From Limnoperna fortunei (taxonomy: Eukaryota; Mollusca; Bivalvia; Mytilida; Modiolidae): 64,000 nucleotides of DNA. The notes below the pieces were generated by a model that did no database searches, was not told the DNA's origin, and worked only from the letters and a program-made list of their open reading frames with translations. Positions 1-10,805 of the stretch are shown in pieces (position 1 is the stretch's first letter; each line of letters opens with the position of its first letter). Location: contig OX104125.1 of NCBI GenBank assembly GCA_944474755.1, positions 46,263,599-46,327,598 of the forward strand, in the 5' to 3' direction. The position numbers and the translations under genes were made by a program.

Positions 1-522
1 TAGCGCGACTGCGGTCTATTCTTTTAGCCACCCGGATCCCGCACGGGGCAATAACGGTTATGTAAATTGGTTTACGTTCATTAAGAAAAGTGTGTCGACA
101 ATTAATGTTTATTTTTGTTCGGATATTTTTTACACGATTTTATATCAAAAACACTCTTTAAAGGTGTCCCTTTAAAGTTAAAACGTATAGAAATATGACA
201 CGAGGCTCAAGACTTATAAATATAGATAATGAATATTTCGTTTATTATTTAGACATCACGACCCACATGTGAGCCTACAGATCGAACACGATAAGTAATG
301 TCTGTATCTAAAACAGAATGTCCTATATTCCTTTTATCGGTAGTTATTGGTGATAAATGCCCGGATGTTGTTACTCACCGACCCGATAAATTCGGCGAAA
401 AATGCAAATGCGTTGAAACTTTTGTGGTTGTCTATATCCGGATTTGTAACTGTCCTTTGACTTTTGGCTCTTGTTGTTCAGTCGATTTCTTATCTATTTT
501 CATCAGCAGTACACATACAAGA
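1..522. repeat. Non-coding flank with a fragment of a dispersed repeat
   Basis: No gene is seen. The part from about 410 to 495, containing TTGTCTATATCCGGATTTG and then TCTTGTTGTTCAGTCG, matches the ends of the repeats at 53010-53290 and 60008-60290. The short open frame here is part of that repeat. Confidence 0.5.
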
Positions 523-2116
523 CTACAGGCTACCAGGAGCCAGTAATCGCTCACCTGGAATCCAAATGACTTCAACTATATTTAAATTTTTAAAATTAAC
601 AGTTTCAGTCTAGTTGTTATAGCTTTTAATTTACTGTGCAAAAACTAAAAATTTCTTCAAAAATTTGATTTAAATACAATAACTCCTTTAAGGTGCCATC
701 AGACAATTTCTGAAAATTAAATGGTTTGTAGGCATTGTCCTTTAGGGTAATTTAGAAATTTACAGTTTTACTCTAGGTGTATTATAGACTAATTTATAGT
801 TCAACAACTGTTCATTTGTCCGAATTTTCATAATGAAAGGGCAATAACTCCTATAAAGATTCATCTTGCAATTTTGGACTAAGCAATCATTTGTAGGGCT
901 TCTATTGCTGAACATTTGTGCAATTTACAGTTTCAATCCAGCTGCTATAGTTTTCAAGTTACAGGACAAAAATGGAAAATTTCATTAAAAAATTGTCATT
1001 TAAGGGCAATAACCCCTATAAGGAGCCATCTGACAATTTCAGACCATTTAAGTGAATTGTAGGGCTTTTATTGCTGATCATTTTTGCATTTTATAATTTC
1101 ACTCTAGCTGTTATGGTTTTTAAGTTACAGGACAAAAACGGAAAATTTCATAAAAAAAATTGCGATTTAAGGGCAATAACTCCTATAAGGTGTCATCTGA
1201 CAATTTCAGACTTATAAAGTAATTTGTAGGGCTTGTATTGTTGATCATTTTTACTATTAACAGTTTCACTCTAGCTGTTACAGTTTTTAAACTAATTTTA
1301 AGGAGTTGTCTGATAATTTCAGACCAATCAAGTGAATTGTAGGGCCTTTATTGCTGATCATTTGTGCAAGTTACAGTTTCAATCTAGCTGCTATAGTTTT
1401 CAAGTTACAGGACAAAAACGAAAAATTTCATTAAAAATGCCATTTAAGGGCAATAACTCCTATAAGAAGTCATCTGAAAATTTCAGACGACTAATACAGT
1501 GAATTGTGGGGCTTGTATTGCTGATAATTTTTGCTATTTACAGTTTTACTCTAGCTATTATAGTTTTAAGTTATGGGACAAAAAGGGAAAATTTCATAAA
1601 AAAATTGTCATTTAAGGGCAATAACTCATGGTCATCTAACAATTTCAGACCAATCAAATGAATTGTAGGGCTTTTATTGCTGATCATTTTTGATATTTAC
1701 ACTTTTACTCTACCTCGTATAGTTTTCAGGTTATATTGTAAATACCAAAAATTTTGCCAAAAATCGTCAATAAAGGGCAATAACTCCTACAAGAAGCCAA
1801 TACACAACTTCCCACTAATAGCAACTATTGTAGACCTGAATGTGCTGATCAATTTAAAGTAACGGTTTTCTCTATAGCAATTATAATTTTTGAGATAATG
1901 ATAAAAAAACCTGTGTTGAACCCCATGTTCTATTTTTATTAACAGCGGCCATATTTGTCTGTTTATCAACACCCTTATACAAACTTAAAACTAGGAACCC
2001 TAAGGATGATTGTGGCCAAGTTTGAAAAAAAATGGCTTAGTGGTTTCAGAGGAGAAGATTTTTTACAAAGTTTAAGACGGACGACGGACGACAGACGACG
2101 GACGCCAAGTGATGCC
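523..2116 (-). mobile_element. AGCTCACC-family element, inverted copy, 5' end truncated
   Basis: Reverse complement of the element at 40257-42423. Its 3' end lies at the left: a hairpin (GGCTCCTGGTAGCC on the minus strand) and then GCTCACCTGGAATCC. The interior is a run of units of about 165 bp, each carrying GGGCAATAACTCCTATAAGG, a GAATTGTAGGGCTT block and a GGACAAAAACGGAAAATTTC block. It ends near 2116 with CGGACGACGGACG and CCAAGTGATG, just short of the AGCTCACC hairpin of the complete copy. No coding potential. The family is common in bivalve DNA as I know it. Confidence 0.8.
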
Positions 2117-2339
2117 ACACGTGAAAAAATGTACAAATTGCCAAGTATGCAAATTCCCTAAACATAAAATTCTAGGGTTCACATAAAGGATAATGATAAA
2201 AAAAGTGATTAATTAAATTGTCTATTTGGCGTGTTTGATTGTATCAAAATCCACACAACAAATCATGGTTGCTTGCAATTTCGTCAAGCATTTGATGGGC
2301 AATGCACGACTATCATGAAGGCAATAACAAAATACAAAA

Positions 2340-2425
2340 CACACAGAAAAAATGTCAAAAAGACAATCCACAAATCAAAGTCCAGGAAACCAGCTAACTT
2401 GAGAACCAACAACCAAAAATACAGC
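2340..2425 (+). repeat. Dispersed repeat fragment paired with 8795-8885
   Basis: The segment containing AAAGACAATCCACAAATC and AGGAAACCAGCTAAC has a clear diverged match at 8795-8885 (AAAGACAATCCACAAATT and AGAAACCGGCAAACG). Open frames of 80-86 codons at 2231-2724 run across it and into the 88-bp array and are not recognisable proteins. Confidence 0.45.
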
Positions 2426-2640
2426 AATATTCCTTACTTGCTACATTCATTTCAAAGGAAATTGTGGGTTTAACCAGGTTTTATGGCATGCCAAACATCC
2501 CGCATCCACTTCCACTGTTGCGTGTGAATTGGTCTGTTGATGAAAATGGATGGGTATCAAACACCACTAGTCAATTATCCAATGATCATCACAATCACTT
2601 TGTACTGAATTCAAAAAGTGGGAAAACTATCTGCAATCAT

Positions 2641-2975
2641 ATCAACAAGGAAATACTATATACAGTAAAACACGTAAGAGATGAGGAGGGGGTTAAAAAC
2701 ACCACCTGCCAATCATATTTTTAAAGGTATCAACAAGGAAATACTATATACAGTAAAACACGTAAGAGATGAGGAGGGGGTTAAAAACACCACCTGCCAA
2801 TCATATTTTTAAAGGTATCAACAAGGAAATACTATATACAGTAAAACACGTAAGAGATGAGGAGGGGGTTAAAAACACCACCTGCCAATCATATTTTTAA
2901 AGGTATCAACAAGGAAATACTATATACAGTAAAACGGGTAAGAGATGGAGGGGTTTAAAAACAACACCTGCCGTT
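2641..2975 (+). repeat. 88-bp tandem repeat, four copies
   Basis: CAACAAGGAAATACTATATA recurs at 2643, 2731, 2819 and 2907, a period of 88 bp. The first three units look identical over their full length, including GATGAGGAGGGGGTTAAAAA. The fourth has substitutions and deletions (GATGGAGGGGTTTAAAAA) and breaks off. A recent local expansion is the simplest reading. Confidence 0.9.
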
Positions 2976-4275
2976 TTGTCTGAAAATCTAAGAATAGATA
3001 TACTTATAAATAACTAAAATTTTTCTTAAATTATTTTCAAATTTCATAAAAATAAATATATTAGTAACTTATATTATCATATCAATTTATGTAAGTTATG
3101 GCTAAAATGAGTTAGAAGTATAGACAAAATACGAATTATGAATGTTTTAAAGGTATGTAATTGTAACGAAAACTTATGTTTAGTACTTGTTCATTAGTTA
3201 TATTCCAATTACATCGCTAAAATTTATAACAATTACCTAACATTATTAACAAAATAAGAAAATTGCTTTGAAATGAATTTTAAAAATCAATAATTGTATT
3301 GAGTTTTTTTTTAATTCCTTCTCTGGTAAATTTTTGTAATTTCGGTTCTTACTATTAAGCAAGTTTGGTTACAAATGCTTCGTTTTGATATGTGTTAGCA
3401 TCTATACCACATGAATTTAATGGACATGAATCTTGCCAGATGATGAATGTTATTGCATATTGATTAAAAAAACACAAAGATGTTCCGAATGAGAACTTTA
3501 ATCGTTGATCCCCTTATAATATTATATATCGTAATGAAATGTATTACCTTTTCCTATTTTATAGTTTTTAAGTTTGCATATATGTGATTTTAATAAATAT
3601 ACGTATACATTTCTTCGCGTCAGGTGGGTATAAGATATATTTACTTAGATATGACATTAATAAACATTGCAGATTTTACGAGTATAGTGTCTATAATGGA
3701 CATTAAATAGGTTTTTTTTATTGCACATGTACATGTGTCTTAAAAAATATTGGGTCGTATAGTAAATAAAGTAATTCCCGCTTTACCATTTTAATGTAAT
3801 TTGGTTATCCGGACCACAATTGATATTTTGATCATAGCTGGTGTCCCGGATGTTTACTGATTTATAATTTTGAAGACGATAATGTTCGACAAACATCGGA
3901 AATAATATTTGAGTAACTACCTTTTTTGCTCAAAACACTCAACATTGACTCTCAAAGTAAAAAGTAATTTGTATCATTAATTAGCAATACATTGATTTAA
4001 TAAAGCTGTATTTCTTGGTCGAAAAATAAAATTAAACGGTAACTTCATTTTGGCCGGATACCTTAAAATAGCTTGTGTTATTCGGTGTACAGAAATAAAT
4101 ACATTTGTAGCGATTACCACCTGCATCTTGATTTAGAACATGAAGAAAAATATCTGCACAAATGTCATTACTATTATCATAAAGATAAGTAATTTTACAT
4201 AAGATTACAACCTTATCAAAAAAATTCTACATCGATCTCTATAATATCCCCCTTGCTTTTACAGTGTGAAAAATA
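2976..4275. other. A+T-rich DNA without recognised feature
   Basis: I see no exon, repeat unit or hairpin of note here. Stops are dense in all frames. Confidence 0.5.
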
Positions 4276-4500
4276 GCTGGGAAACCGAACGAACAACAAG
4301 ACAAGAAAGTCAATTCCGGACATAGAGAAACATATACAACGCAAAACAGAAATAAAAAAACACAAAAACAAAAAGGAGTTACTCGAATCCAGTCAAAGCC
4401 ATGAGTGCAGGCATCTAATTAGACACCCGTCGATTTACTCATTGTCGTGTATAGGAAAAAGTCAAATCGAGGAATGGGAAAGACTGCCTATGACTGAGCG
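4276..4500 (-). repeat. Dispersed repeat, minus copy of the CTAATTAGA family
   Basis: On the minus strand it reads TTTGACTTTTTCCTATACAC, then GTCTAATTAGATGCC, matching the copies at 53010-53290 and 60008-60290 (TTTGACTTTTTCCTAGACAT, GTCTAATTAGATACAGGC). The family sequence with GGAGCACCTGAGTGCACCC is familiar from mussel-type genomes; its class is unknown to me. Confidence 0.6.
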
Positions 4501-5121
4501 AATATATCCGATCGTATTTGAGATCTTGATTGCCCATATGTCTTCCATACATAGATAATACGTGGTAATATAGTTGATTTAACGCCTTTTCATCTAAAGC
4601 ATTGCTTGTTGTTGCACGTTGGTTGCAGAATTTCAGTTACTCTATAGCACTGCTCCAAGAATAAACAAAACTGTAGAGAAAGATATTCTAAACATCTTGA
4701 TTTCACATAATTATTTGATTAAATAAAAATTCTTTTTTGTTTTAAGCTATATATCAAATACCCCCAGTCACTGCTATATCTGTCTCATAAATACGTGCTG
4801 ATATTTTAGACTTCAGGGTGTTGTATCTATAGTGCTGCATAATTTTTGTTGCAAGTCTGATGTAGATTGTCAATCAATTTATATTACTGATCCAGGAATA
4901 AACAAAAACGTTTCATCGAGAAGGTATTATAAACATATTTTTTAAATAGTGTTTACTGCATAATGCATATTTATGGGAGGAATGTATGACTAGAAAAAAT
5001 CAATAATGGTTATTCTTATATACAGATTAATTAAAGTTTAATTAGAATATTGTTTTTATTGTGATATATATACATTGTTAACATGATGTTATAGCACATG
5101 CACTGATGCGCATTTAGTCTT
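4501..5121. other. A+T-rich DNA, nothing recognised
   Basis: No coding segment or repeat could be supported. Two similar phrases (AAGAATAAACAAAAC near 4650 and GGAATAAACAAAAACG near 4893), each followed by GAAGG/GAAAGATATT-like text, hint at an old duplication of about 240 bp. Confidence 0.35.
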
Positions 5122-5414
5122 TAATTTGATTGAATGTTTGAATGATGTTTAAAGAGCAATTTTCCAGCTGTATCATGGTGTAAAGTGTTTTTGTGTTTTT
5201 TTGTGTTTTTTTTTTTTTGGGGGGGGGGGGGCGGGGGGGGGTAAGGAAACCGTAATACCCAGAGAAACCCCGACCTGCTGTAGGAAAACTGGCAATCCCT
5301 GTCAATTTAGATTTGAGTCGAGTACACCCTGCCCGCAGTGAGACTCGATCCCGTTGACGGACCACGTGATCAATGGCAGATGACTAAGTACCTTAACCAA
5401 TCGATCACCGAGGA
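5122..5414 (-). mobile_element. tRNA-derived SINE copy, nearly full length, with G/T tract
   Basis: Reverse complement of the SINE typed at 14494-14757: 3' tail near 5122, body with GGAAAACTGGCAATCCCTGT and TGCCCGCAGTGAGACTCGAT, and the tRNA-like head at its right end (CCTTAACCAATCGATCACCG). A long T run followed by G runs (5203-5241) sits where other copies have the AATAAAAACTGG segment, suggesting microsatellite growth inside the SINE. Confidence 0.8.
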
Positions 5415-5429
5415 TTTTAGTGTTTACTG

Positions 5430-5845
5430 GGACCATACTGGGAGGGTTCCCAGTGCTCGACCCACAGAGCCACCCAGCGCGTCCCCGGGTGGCGGATAGG
5501 GGAGACCCTCTCGTTGGGGGGGTGTCAGGTCATAATACGGAAAGCCTGACCGCGGACCGTAGTGGGTAACGTGTTTGGAGAGTGCCACGCTTCTTGCACG
5601 ATAAAGACCCCTTTTGTAGATTTCGAAAAAGAGTAGGCTCATTGTAGCCGCTACAAAAGGCTAAATTTTCCGCCCCTACCCAAAACGCCATACTTTTCCA
5701 GTGGCAGTCATAATTGTATTCCCTGTGACCCATCCCACCCCCATTTTCCGTTGATTTATTGTTTGTTAACTCGTTCCCGTCCTGAATATAGCTGAAATAC
5801 TGCTCGCTGGACGTTAAGCAGACGTCCAATCAATCAATTTTAGTG
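5430..5845 (+). mobile_element. GC-rich retroposon-like fragment with molluscan 3' tail
   Basis: The right end reads CCTGAATATAGCTGAAATAC, then TGCTCGCTGGACGTTAAGC and CAATCAATCAAT, a tail style shared by many molluscan SINEs and LINEs. The same tail is found inverted at 17350-17430. The left part is GC-rich with CCCGGGTGGCGG and GGGGAGACCCTC. Open frames here are not recognisable and are broken. I cannot tell a SINE from a LINE end. Confidence 0.5.
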
Positions 5846-5949
5846 TTTAAAATCGTCCTTTGTAGGTAAAAACAAGTTGAGGCGTTGTCTGTATCTTGTT
5901 TCATTGTTTTTCTTGAACGGAATTGATCGCAACTTACATAATTGTCAGC

Positions 5950-6167
5950 TAGCTAACTCATGGTGTCCAGGTTTTTTTGTTTGTTTTTTTTTTTTTTGGG
6001 GGGGGGGGGGGGGGCTGGCGGAGGGTCGTGTACCCGGTAAATACACCAACTGTCCCATTAAAACTGGCAATCCTTGTGGAACCCATGAAAGAATAAGGGT
6101 TGGACCAGTAACGTAACAATGGTAATAATTTGTAAATAAAAGACCTTAACCACTCAACTACCGAGTC
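5950..6167 (-). mobile_element. Degenerate SINE copy with long T/G tract
   Basis: Minus-strand relics of the SINE: CATGGTGTCCAGG, a T15/G18 run at about 5984-6014, AAAACTGGCAATCCTTGTGG, and a head relic CCTTAACCACTCAACTACCG. Internal parts are lost or changed. Confidence 0.65.
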
Positions 6168-6429
6168 CGCATGTCTGTACCGCCAATGAAGGATACAGCT
6201 TATGTCTTAAAGCTTTACTAAACAAACTAATTGATACATGTCTCGCTAAAAAACTTACTATGTATCCAATGGTAAAAACGAACGCCAGGCCAACAGTTTT
6301 AAGTTAGAAGCTTTGTGTACGAACACAATACTTTGACATATCCGTCACAATAACCTTTTCATGTTCAATACTATGTCTCTGTTCTTTACATTTCACAAAT
6401 CATCCTTTACTTTCGCTACTAGAATTTTC

Positions 6430-6790
6430 CATTTTTAGTCCGACATGTTCATTTCTAAAGGGACCTTATGGTTTTCACTATGTGCATTAGTGACATACCA
6501 CGGTATTCAAAAAGACCGCGAGACTTTTACAACGTCAACAGCAAACGACAAGGCCTGAAAGGTTTCGAAAGACAAAATCCAGTGCACCTACGTTACTCTT
6601 CCGTTCTATTTTAGGTCAAATTTTATTAAAATGAAAATACCGCCGCACTTCAAAACGCCGAATATCTCGGGGAAACAACTGCTGATTTTTAAATATACTT
6701 TTTTAACTCTACAAAAGGAGCATAAGCTGGACCATAATCGGTAAGCAGTTTTCATTTGTCACGCAAACAAGTCTCATCAAAAGACGGTGA
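6430..6790 (+). repeat. Dispersed repeat, partner of 43930-44310
   Basis: Shares ATTTCTAAAGGGACCTTA, ACTCTTCCGTTCTA...TTAGGTCAAATTTTA, CTACAAAAGGAGCATAAGCT and GGTAAGCAGTTTTCATT with the copy at 43930-44310, in the same order and orientation. No coding capacity. Class unknown. Confidence 0.65.
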
Positions 6791-6904
6791 CTTGTATTAT
6801 CTTCAGCACATTCTCTAATCACATAGTGCATAGGAAGTTTACATTTTTAACGTTTCACTGAATTGTCGGTTGGAAAAATATTATTTTACATATCATTACA
6901 ATCA

Positions 6905-7120
6905 CTCGCCGAAGTTCGAAGATATAACCTCTGCCACAGTCGTCCCCGTTTACTGCGGGCCTACATTTGTCGTCTGCTTGTCATATATGCACATTAAGAC
7001 CGATGTTTGTAAAACAAAGTTCACGAGATCGTAATTATTTTATATAGTATACACTTCTGATACGGTTTTACAATAAAATTATTGCCTTTGCACTAGAGGA
7101 TTATCTGCCGCGAAAGATAT
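6905..7120 (+). repeat. Dispersed repeat, partner of 12020-12180
   Basis: Shares TATAACCTCTGCCACA, CATTTGTCGTCT, ACACTTCTGATACGG and GAGATATCTCTT-like text with 12020-12180, in the same order. Not coding. Confidence 0.55.
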
Positions 7121-7189
7121 CTCTTTTGGCACACCAAAAGTGTGGCAAAGGTGTATGTTGTTGACGTTGGATACCCAGAATCCTTTGCG

Positions 7190-7453
7190 TAGATGTTGTT
7201 GTTTGATGGTGTTTAACGCCACTTTCAGCAATTTTTCAGCTATATCATGGCGTCCAGTTTTTATTGGGGGAGGAAGCCGGAGTACCCGGAGAAAACCCCC
7301 GACCTGCGGTAGGAAAACTGGCAATCCTTGTCAATTAAGATTGGAGTCGAGTACACCTGCCTGCAGTGAGAATCGAACCAGCAATCTCAGTGTTGACAGA
7401 CCACGTGATCAATAGAAGACGAACTACCTTGACCACTCGGCCACCGAGGTCCC
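7190..7453 (-). mobile_element. tRNA-derived SINE, well-preserved copy
   Basis: Minus-oriented copy with all parts: tail side GTTTAACGCCACTTTCAGC, CATGGCGTCCAGTTTTTATT, GGGGAGGAAGCCGGAGTACC, B-box region GCAGTGAGAATCGAACC and head side CCACTCGGCCACCGAGG (A box on the minus strand). Together with the 14494 copy it gives the best view of this family. Confidence 0.88.
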
Positions 7454-7820
7454 TTCCTTTGCGTAGAGATTGCAATATAATAAGTATATAAAGTGAATGA
7501 CAAGTATGTTATTCTAGGCGATATCTGTTATAAATATATACCGTAATTGAAAAACTAACAACTTTTTTCGTCTGTAATTTTAAATTCTTATCTTACCTCT
7601 ATTTGTTCTTTATTGCAGCTTTTGACTATGTTAACCGTTTTGAATTTATAAGACACTAATTATCTTATAAATATCGAATCTTAAATTATGCGTTCATTCT
7701 GTCAAACGCATCATATAGTATTGTAGATTAATAGTTAGATTTGCATATTATTTAAATGACGCAAACCTAAGACAATTATATAAATGGAACAGACACGCCT
7801 TAATGAACTGTGGCAATCGT

Positions 7821-8049
7821 TTAGGGACAGACCATTTAACTTGAAAGGGGGGGGGTGTTTTGGTCAGAAAATTTTAAATTTTTGAAGGCGTCGTTTTCAT
7901 TATTAGCATTATTTTATATAGCAGAAATCCTTCTTCACAAAATTTTTTTCCTACCCTCTGCTTCCAAAATATTTTTTCATCAAAAATCATTTTCAAAATA
8001 TTTTTTAGGAAAAAACCAATCCCCCCCCCCCCTGCAAGTCGGTCCCTTA
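7821..8049. mobile_element. Short inverted-repeat element with G/C runs
   Basis: The left end reads TTAGGGACAGACCATTTAAC and a run of nine G; the right end reads a run of twelve C and then TGCAAGTCGGTCCCTTA. The ends pair as an imperfect inverted repeat. The interior is A+T-rich. This GGGACAGACC type is familiar from bivalve DNA. A short open frame at 7855-8070 is inside it and is not a gene. Confidence 0.6.
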
Positions 8050-9006
8050 GATGTTCCTTTTAAACATTGATTGTTAGATTTTATAGTTCTATCGGTTTGT
8101 AACATTGTGAACCAAATCACATTTTCCATGTGTGTTTATCACTAATATTTTAATAGAACTCGGGGTTAGTGTACAATATGTAGGGTTTACATCACCATGC
8201 CATGGTTGTTTACTATGGTAACGGAACATTTTGAGGTTGATTTGGACCTGTAACCATTACCAATAACATTTTTAGAGAAAAAAATTGTTGAACAGAAATA
8301 TAAATATTTGTATGCAAAAAGAGAATGAATGAAAGATTCTGGTTATGACATAATTAGAACGACCTCGTAGGCAAAATTTTTTATATTCTATCAAAGTTTG
8401 AAAATTTTCAGCCGAATTCATATAACGCATAAGCGTAAAAACAAATGTTAGTAAATATATAAGCACAAAATTTATTTATATCTTTGGACATCAGGTCTCT
8501 ATTATTCACAAGATGTGGAAATAAAATTATCAAGACTGTGCGTTGTCTCATTATGCAACAGCATTTAATGTGTAATACATACAAAAGTATATACTTCATA
8601 CTGACACTTATATTTTTCAAGTACATAGATTTATTTGTAAAAATGAATATAATAATATTTATTAAACTTTATACAATTTAAAATATACTTGATTTTAAGG
8701 CCGATTTGGTCTTAAACTACTTTCTTTTTTGTTGTGTTCGATCGTTGCAGAACGCATTGTTTAAATGCAGATAATAGCAAAATACCGACTCAAGGAAACT
8801 GTCAAAAAAAGACAATCCACAAATTAAAGTCAAAGAAACCGGCAAACGTAAGTAGCAACAACTGAAAATATAGCAACTATAGCAACGGCCCTAACATGGT
8901 ACAGGCATTTCGACAGATTTCATTGGATGAAATTTAGAACAAAAAATACTCGGCAAAGAAAATGTTTATGGCACTGGTCCCCAGGTTTTATTATATATTT
9001 ATATAT
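8050..9006. other. A+T-rich DNA with a dispersed repeat fragment (8795-8885)
   Basis: Only the 8795-8885 segment, a diverged match to 2340-2425, is recognised. Short open frames on both strands at 8270-8680 are A+T-rich and unlike any protein I know. Confidence 0.4.
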
Positions 9007-9895
9007 GTGTAGTACTCTAAAGTACGATGGGTACGCTAAAGTGCGATGGTGTCCCCAAAGTACGATAGTCACGCCAAAGTGCGATGGCGTTTTTATCTTC
9101 AAAACGCCAAAGTGCGATGTTCAAGCCAAAATCCGATGACTTATTTATTGTACTTGCGCCAAAGTGCGATGTGTTCCTCTCGATTGTCCTGTAGTATCCA
9201 TGTGCCACCTCCACTATTAGGTTAGAATCAGGGAGCCGTCTCGACTATCAGGTTAGGGTTAGCTTTCAATAGGTTATTAACATCAGGGAGCCACCTCGAC
9301 TATCAGGTTAGGGTTAGGGGTTAGGGGTTAGGGTTAGAGTTAAGGGTTAGGAGTTTGGGTTATGGTTAGGGTCATGTTAGCATCAGGGAGCCACCTCTAC
9401 TATCAGTTTAGGGTTAGCATTTCAATAGGGTTAGGGGTTAGGGTTAGGGTTAGGGTCAGTTTAGCATCAGGGAGCCGCCTCGACTATCAGGTTAGGGTAA
9501 GCATTTCAATAGGGTTAGGGACAGGTAAGCATCTGGAAGCCGCCTCGACTATCGGGTTAGCATCAGGAGCCCGTCAATAGCTTTTTTATTTGATGCTACA
9601 TCTTCCTGTCCTTAATATTAACATTTATGCTTAGCATGTCCTTATATAGATGACTATCGGACTTTAGCGTGTGTTCCCAACGTATTTTGGGGTGAACCAA
9701 CGCACGTTAGCGTATTGTTCAGGTGCACCATCGCACTTTAGCGCGACTGAAAGACCATCACACTTTAGCGTCAACGGGCATCGCACATTGGCGTACACCA
9801 TCGCACTTTGGCGTAAAACCCATCGTATTTTAGCGTCAACCAACGCATTTTGGCGTGACCATCGTACTTTAGAGTCCCATCGCACTTTTGAGTCC
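9007..9895. repeat. Foldback element around TTAGGG-like interstitial repeats
   Basis: The left arm (9014-9190) is a string of units like CGCCAAAGTGCGATGG; the right arm (9660-9895) is the same unit in inverse complement (CCATCGCACTTTAGCG). The outermost 17 bases, ACTCTAAAGTACGATGG (9014-9030), are matched exactly by the complement at 9859-9875. Between the arms, 9215-9580 has at least five imperfect units opening CATCAGGGAGCCACCTCGAC and separated by (TTAGGG/TTAGGGG)n stretches, the animal telomere motif. No coding sequence; the open frames follow the repeat. Confidence 0.82.
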
Positions 9896-10489
9896 TATAT
9901 ATATACGTGGTATAAAACATCGCGTTACTTTTAATAATAAAGCGGGTTTAATTTCCAATTGTTCAATAGTAGGACTGTTTTAAAGTATTTAATTACAGTC
10001 CATGTAAATGTTGTTTAGATTTAACAGTTGTTTCTGTTTTTTACATTGTATCCAACTGTTGTGGTCTTCTTAGATGCATGTCCTATATCTAAATAGGTAA
10101 AATAATTCCTTAAGAAGGAAGTTTGTTTTTATTCGAAAAATTTGAAATTCACGAATGTTATGATCCAAGAACAAGTCTTTTTTAACTTAAACCGTGAAAA
10201 GTGGTACTCACAATTTAGTCCTTTCACCGTACTTCAATCCTTATGCATGGCGATTACTAAACTTGAACAGAATGTGCGACCAGCCTTAGTAACGTGATTT
10301 ATTATAGATAAAATCTTGCGATAACAACCATTGTTGCATCTTATAGTTCATTGTGCCGTAGAGGTTTATATATTTGCAATTTTTCCAATCATCCTAAATT
10401 TGTATTAATATTTCGTTAATCGCACTTTGCATTTCATGTATTTGAGTTGAACGAATCGTCGAGCGATAGTACATTATCAACGCGCGGGT

Positions 10490-10490
<1 letters not shown>
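9896..10490. other. A+T-rich DNA, nothing recognised
   Basis: No exon, repeat or hairpin supported. Confidence 0.4.

Positions 10491-10560
<70 letters not shown>
10491..10560 (+). repeat. (ATA)n microsatellite
   Basis: About 23 ATA/TAA triplets with one interruption (AACAATAAT). It directly precedes a 5'-truncated SINE, as at 17654. Confidence 0.95.
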
Positions 10561-10614
10561 GCTTTATTTTACGCCGGCATGGTAAGACAACAAAGCAACA
10601 CAAGCTCTAATGAG

Positions 10615-10805
10615 ATTTTGACCGAGTCTCAATTCGGGCAGGGTGCGCTATACTCCATTCTTAATTGACAAGGATTGCAAGTTTGCGTACCGAAGGTCGG
10701 GTGTTTTCTCCAGATACTCCGGCTTCCTCCCCCAATAAAAAATGGACGCCATGATATAGATGAAAAATTGCTAAAAAATCTTCATTACACACAATTCAAA
10801 CAAAC
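10615..10805 (+). mobile_element. SINE, 5'-truncated copy
   Basis: Starts in the middle of the SINE at GGGCAGGGTGCGC and runs through TCTTAATTGACAAGGATTGC, CCGGCTTCCTCCCCCAATAA and the tail ATTCAAACAAACACACACA. The tRNA-like head is absent. Confidence 0.78.

Noticed and set aside
2464..2724. 86-codon frame reading WSVDENGWVSNTTSQLS
   Set aside because: Ends in the 88-bp tandem array, no known family, no splice support.
5530..5829. 99-codon minus-strand frame
   Set aside because: Lies in a GC-rich retroposon-like fragment, overlaps other open frames, unrecognised.
9215..9580. A true chromosome end
   Set aside because: TTAGGG-like units are short, mixed with other sequence and lie within an inverted structure, with unrelated DNA on both sides.
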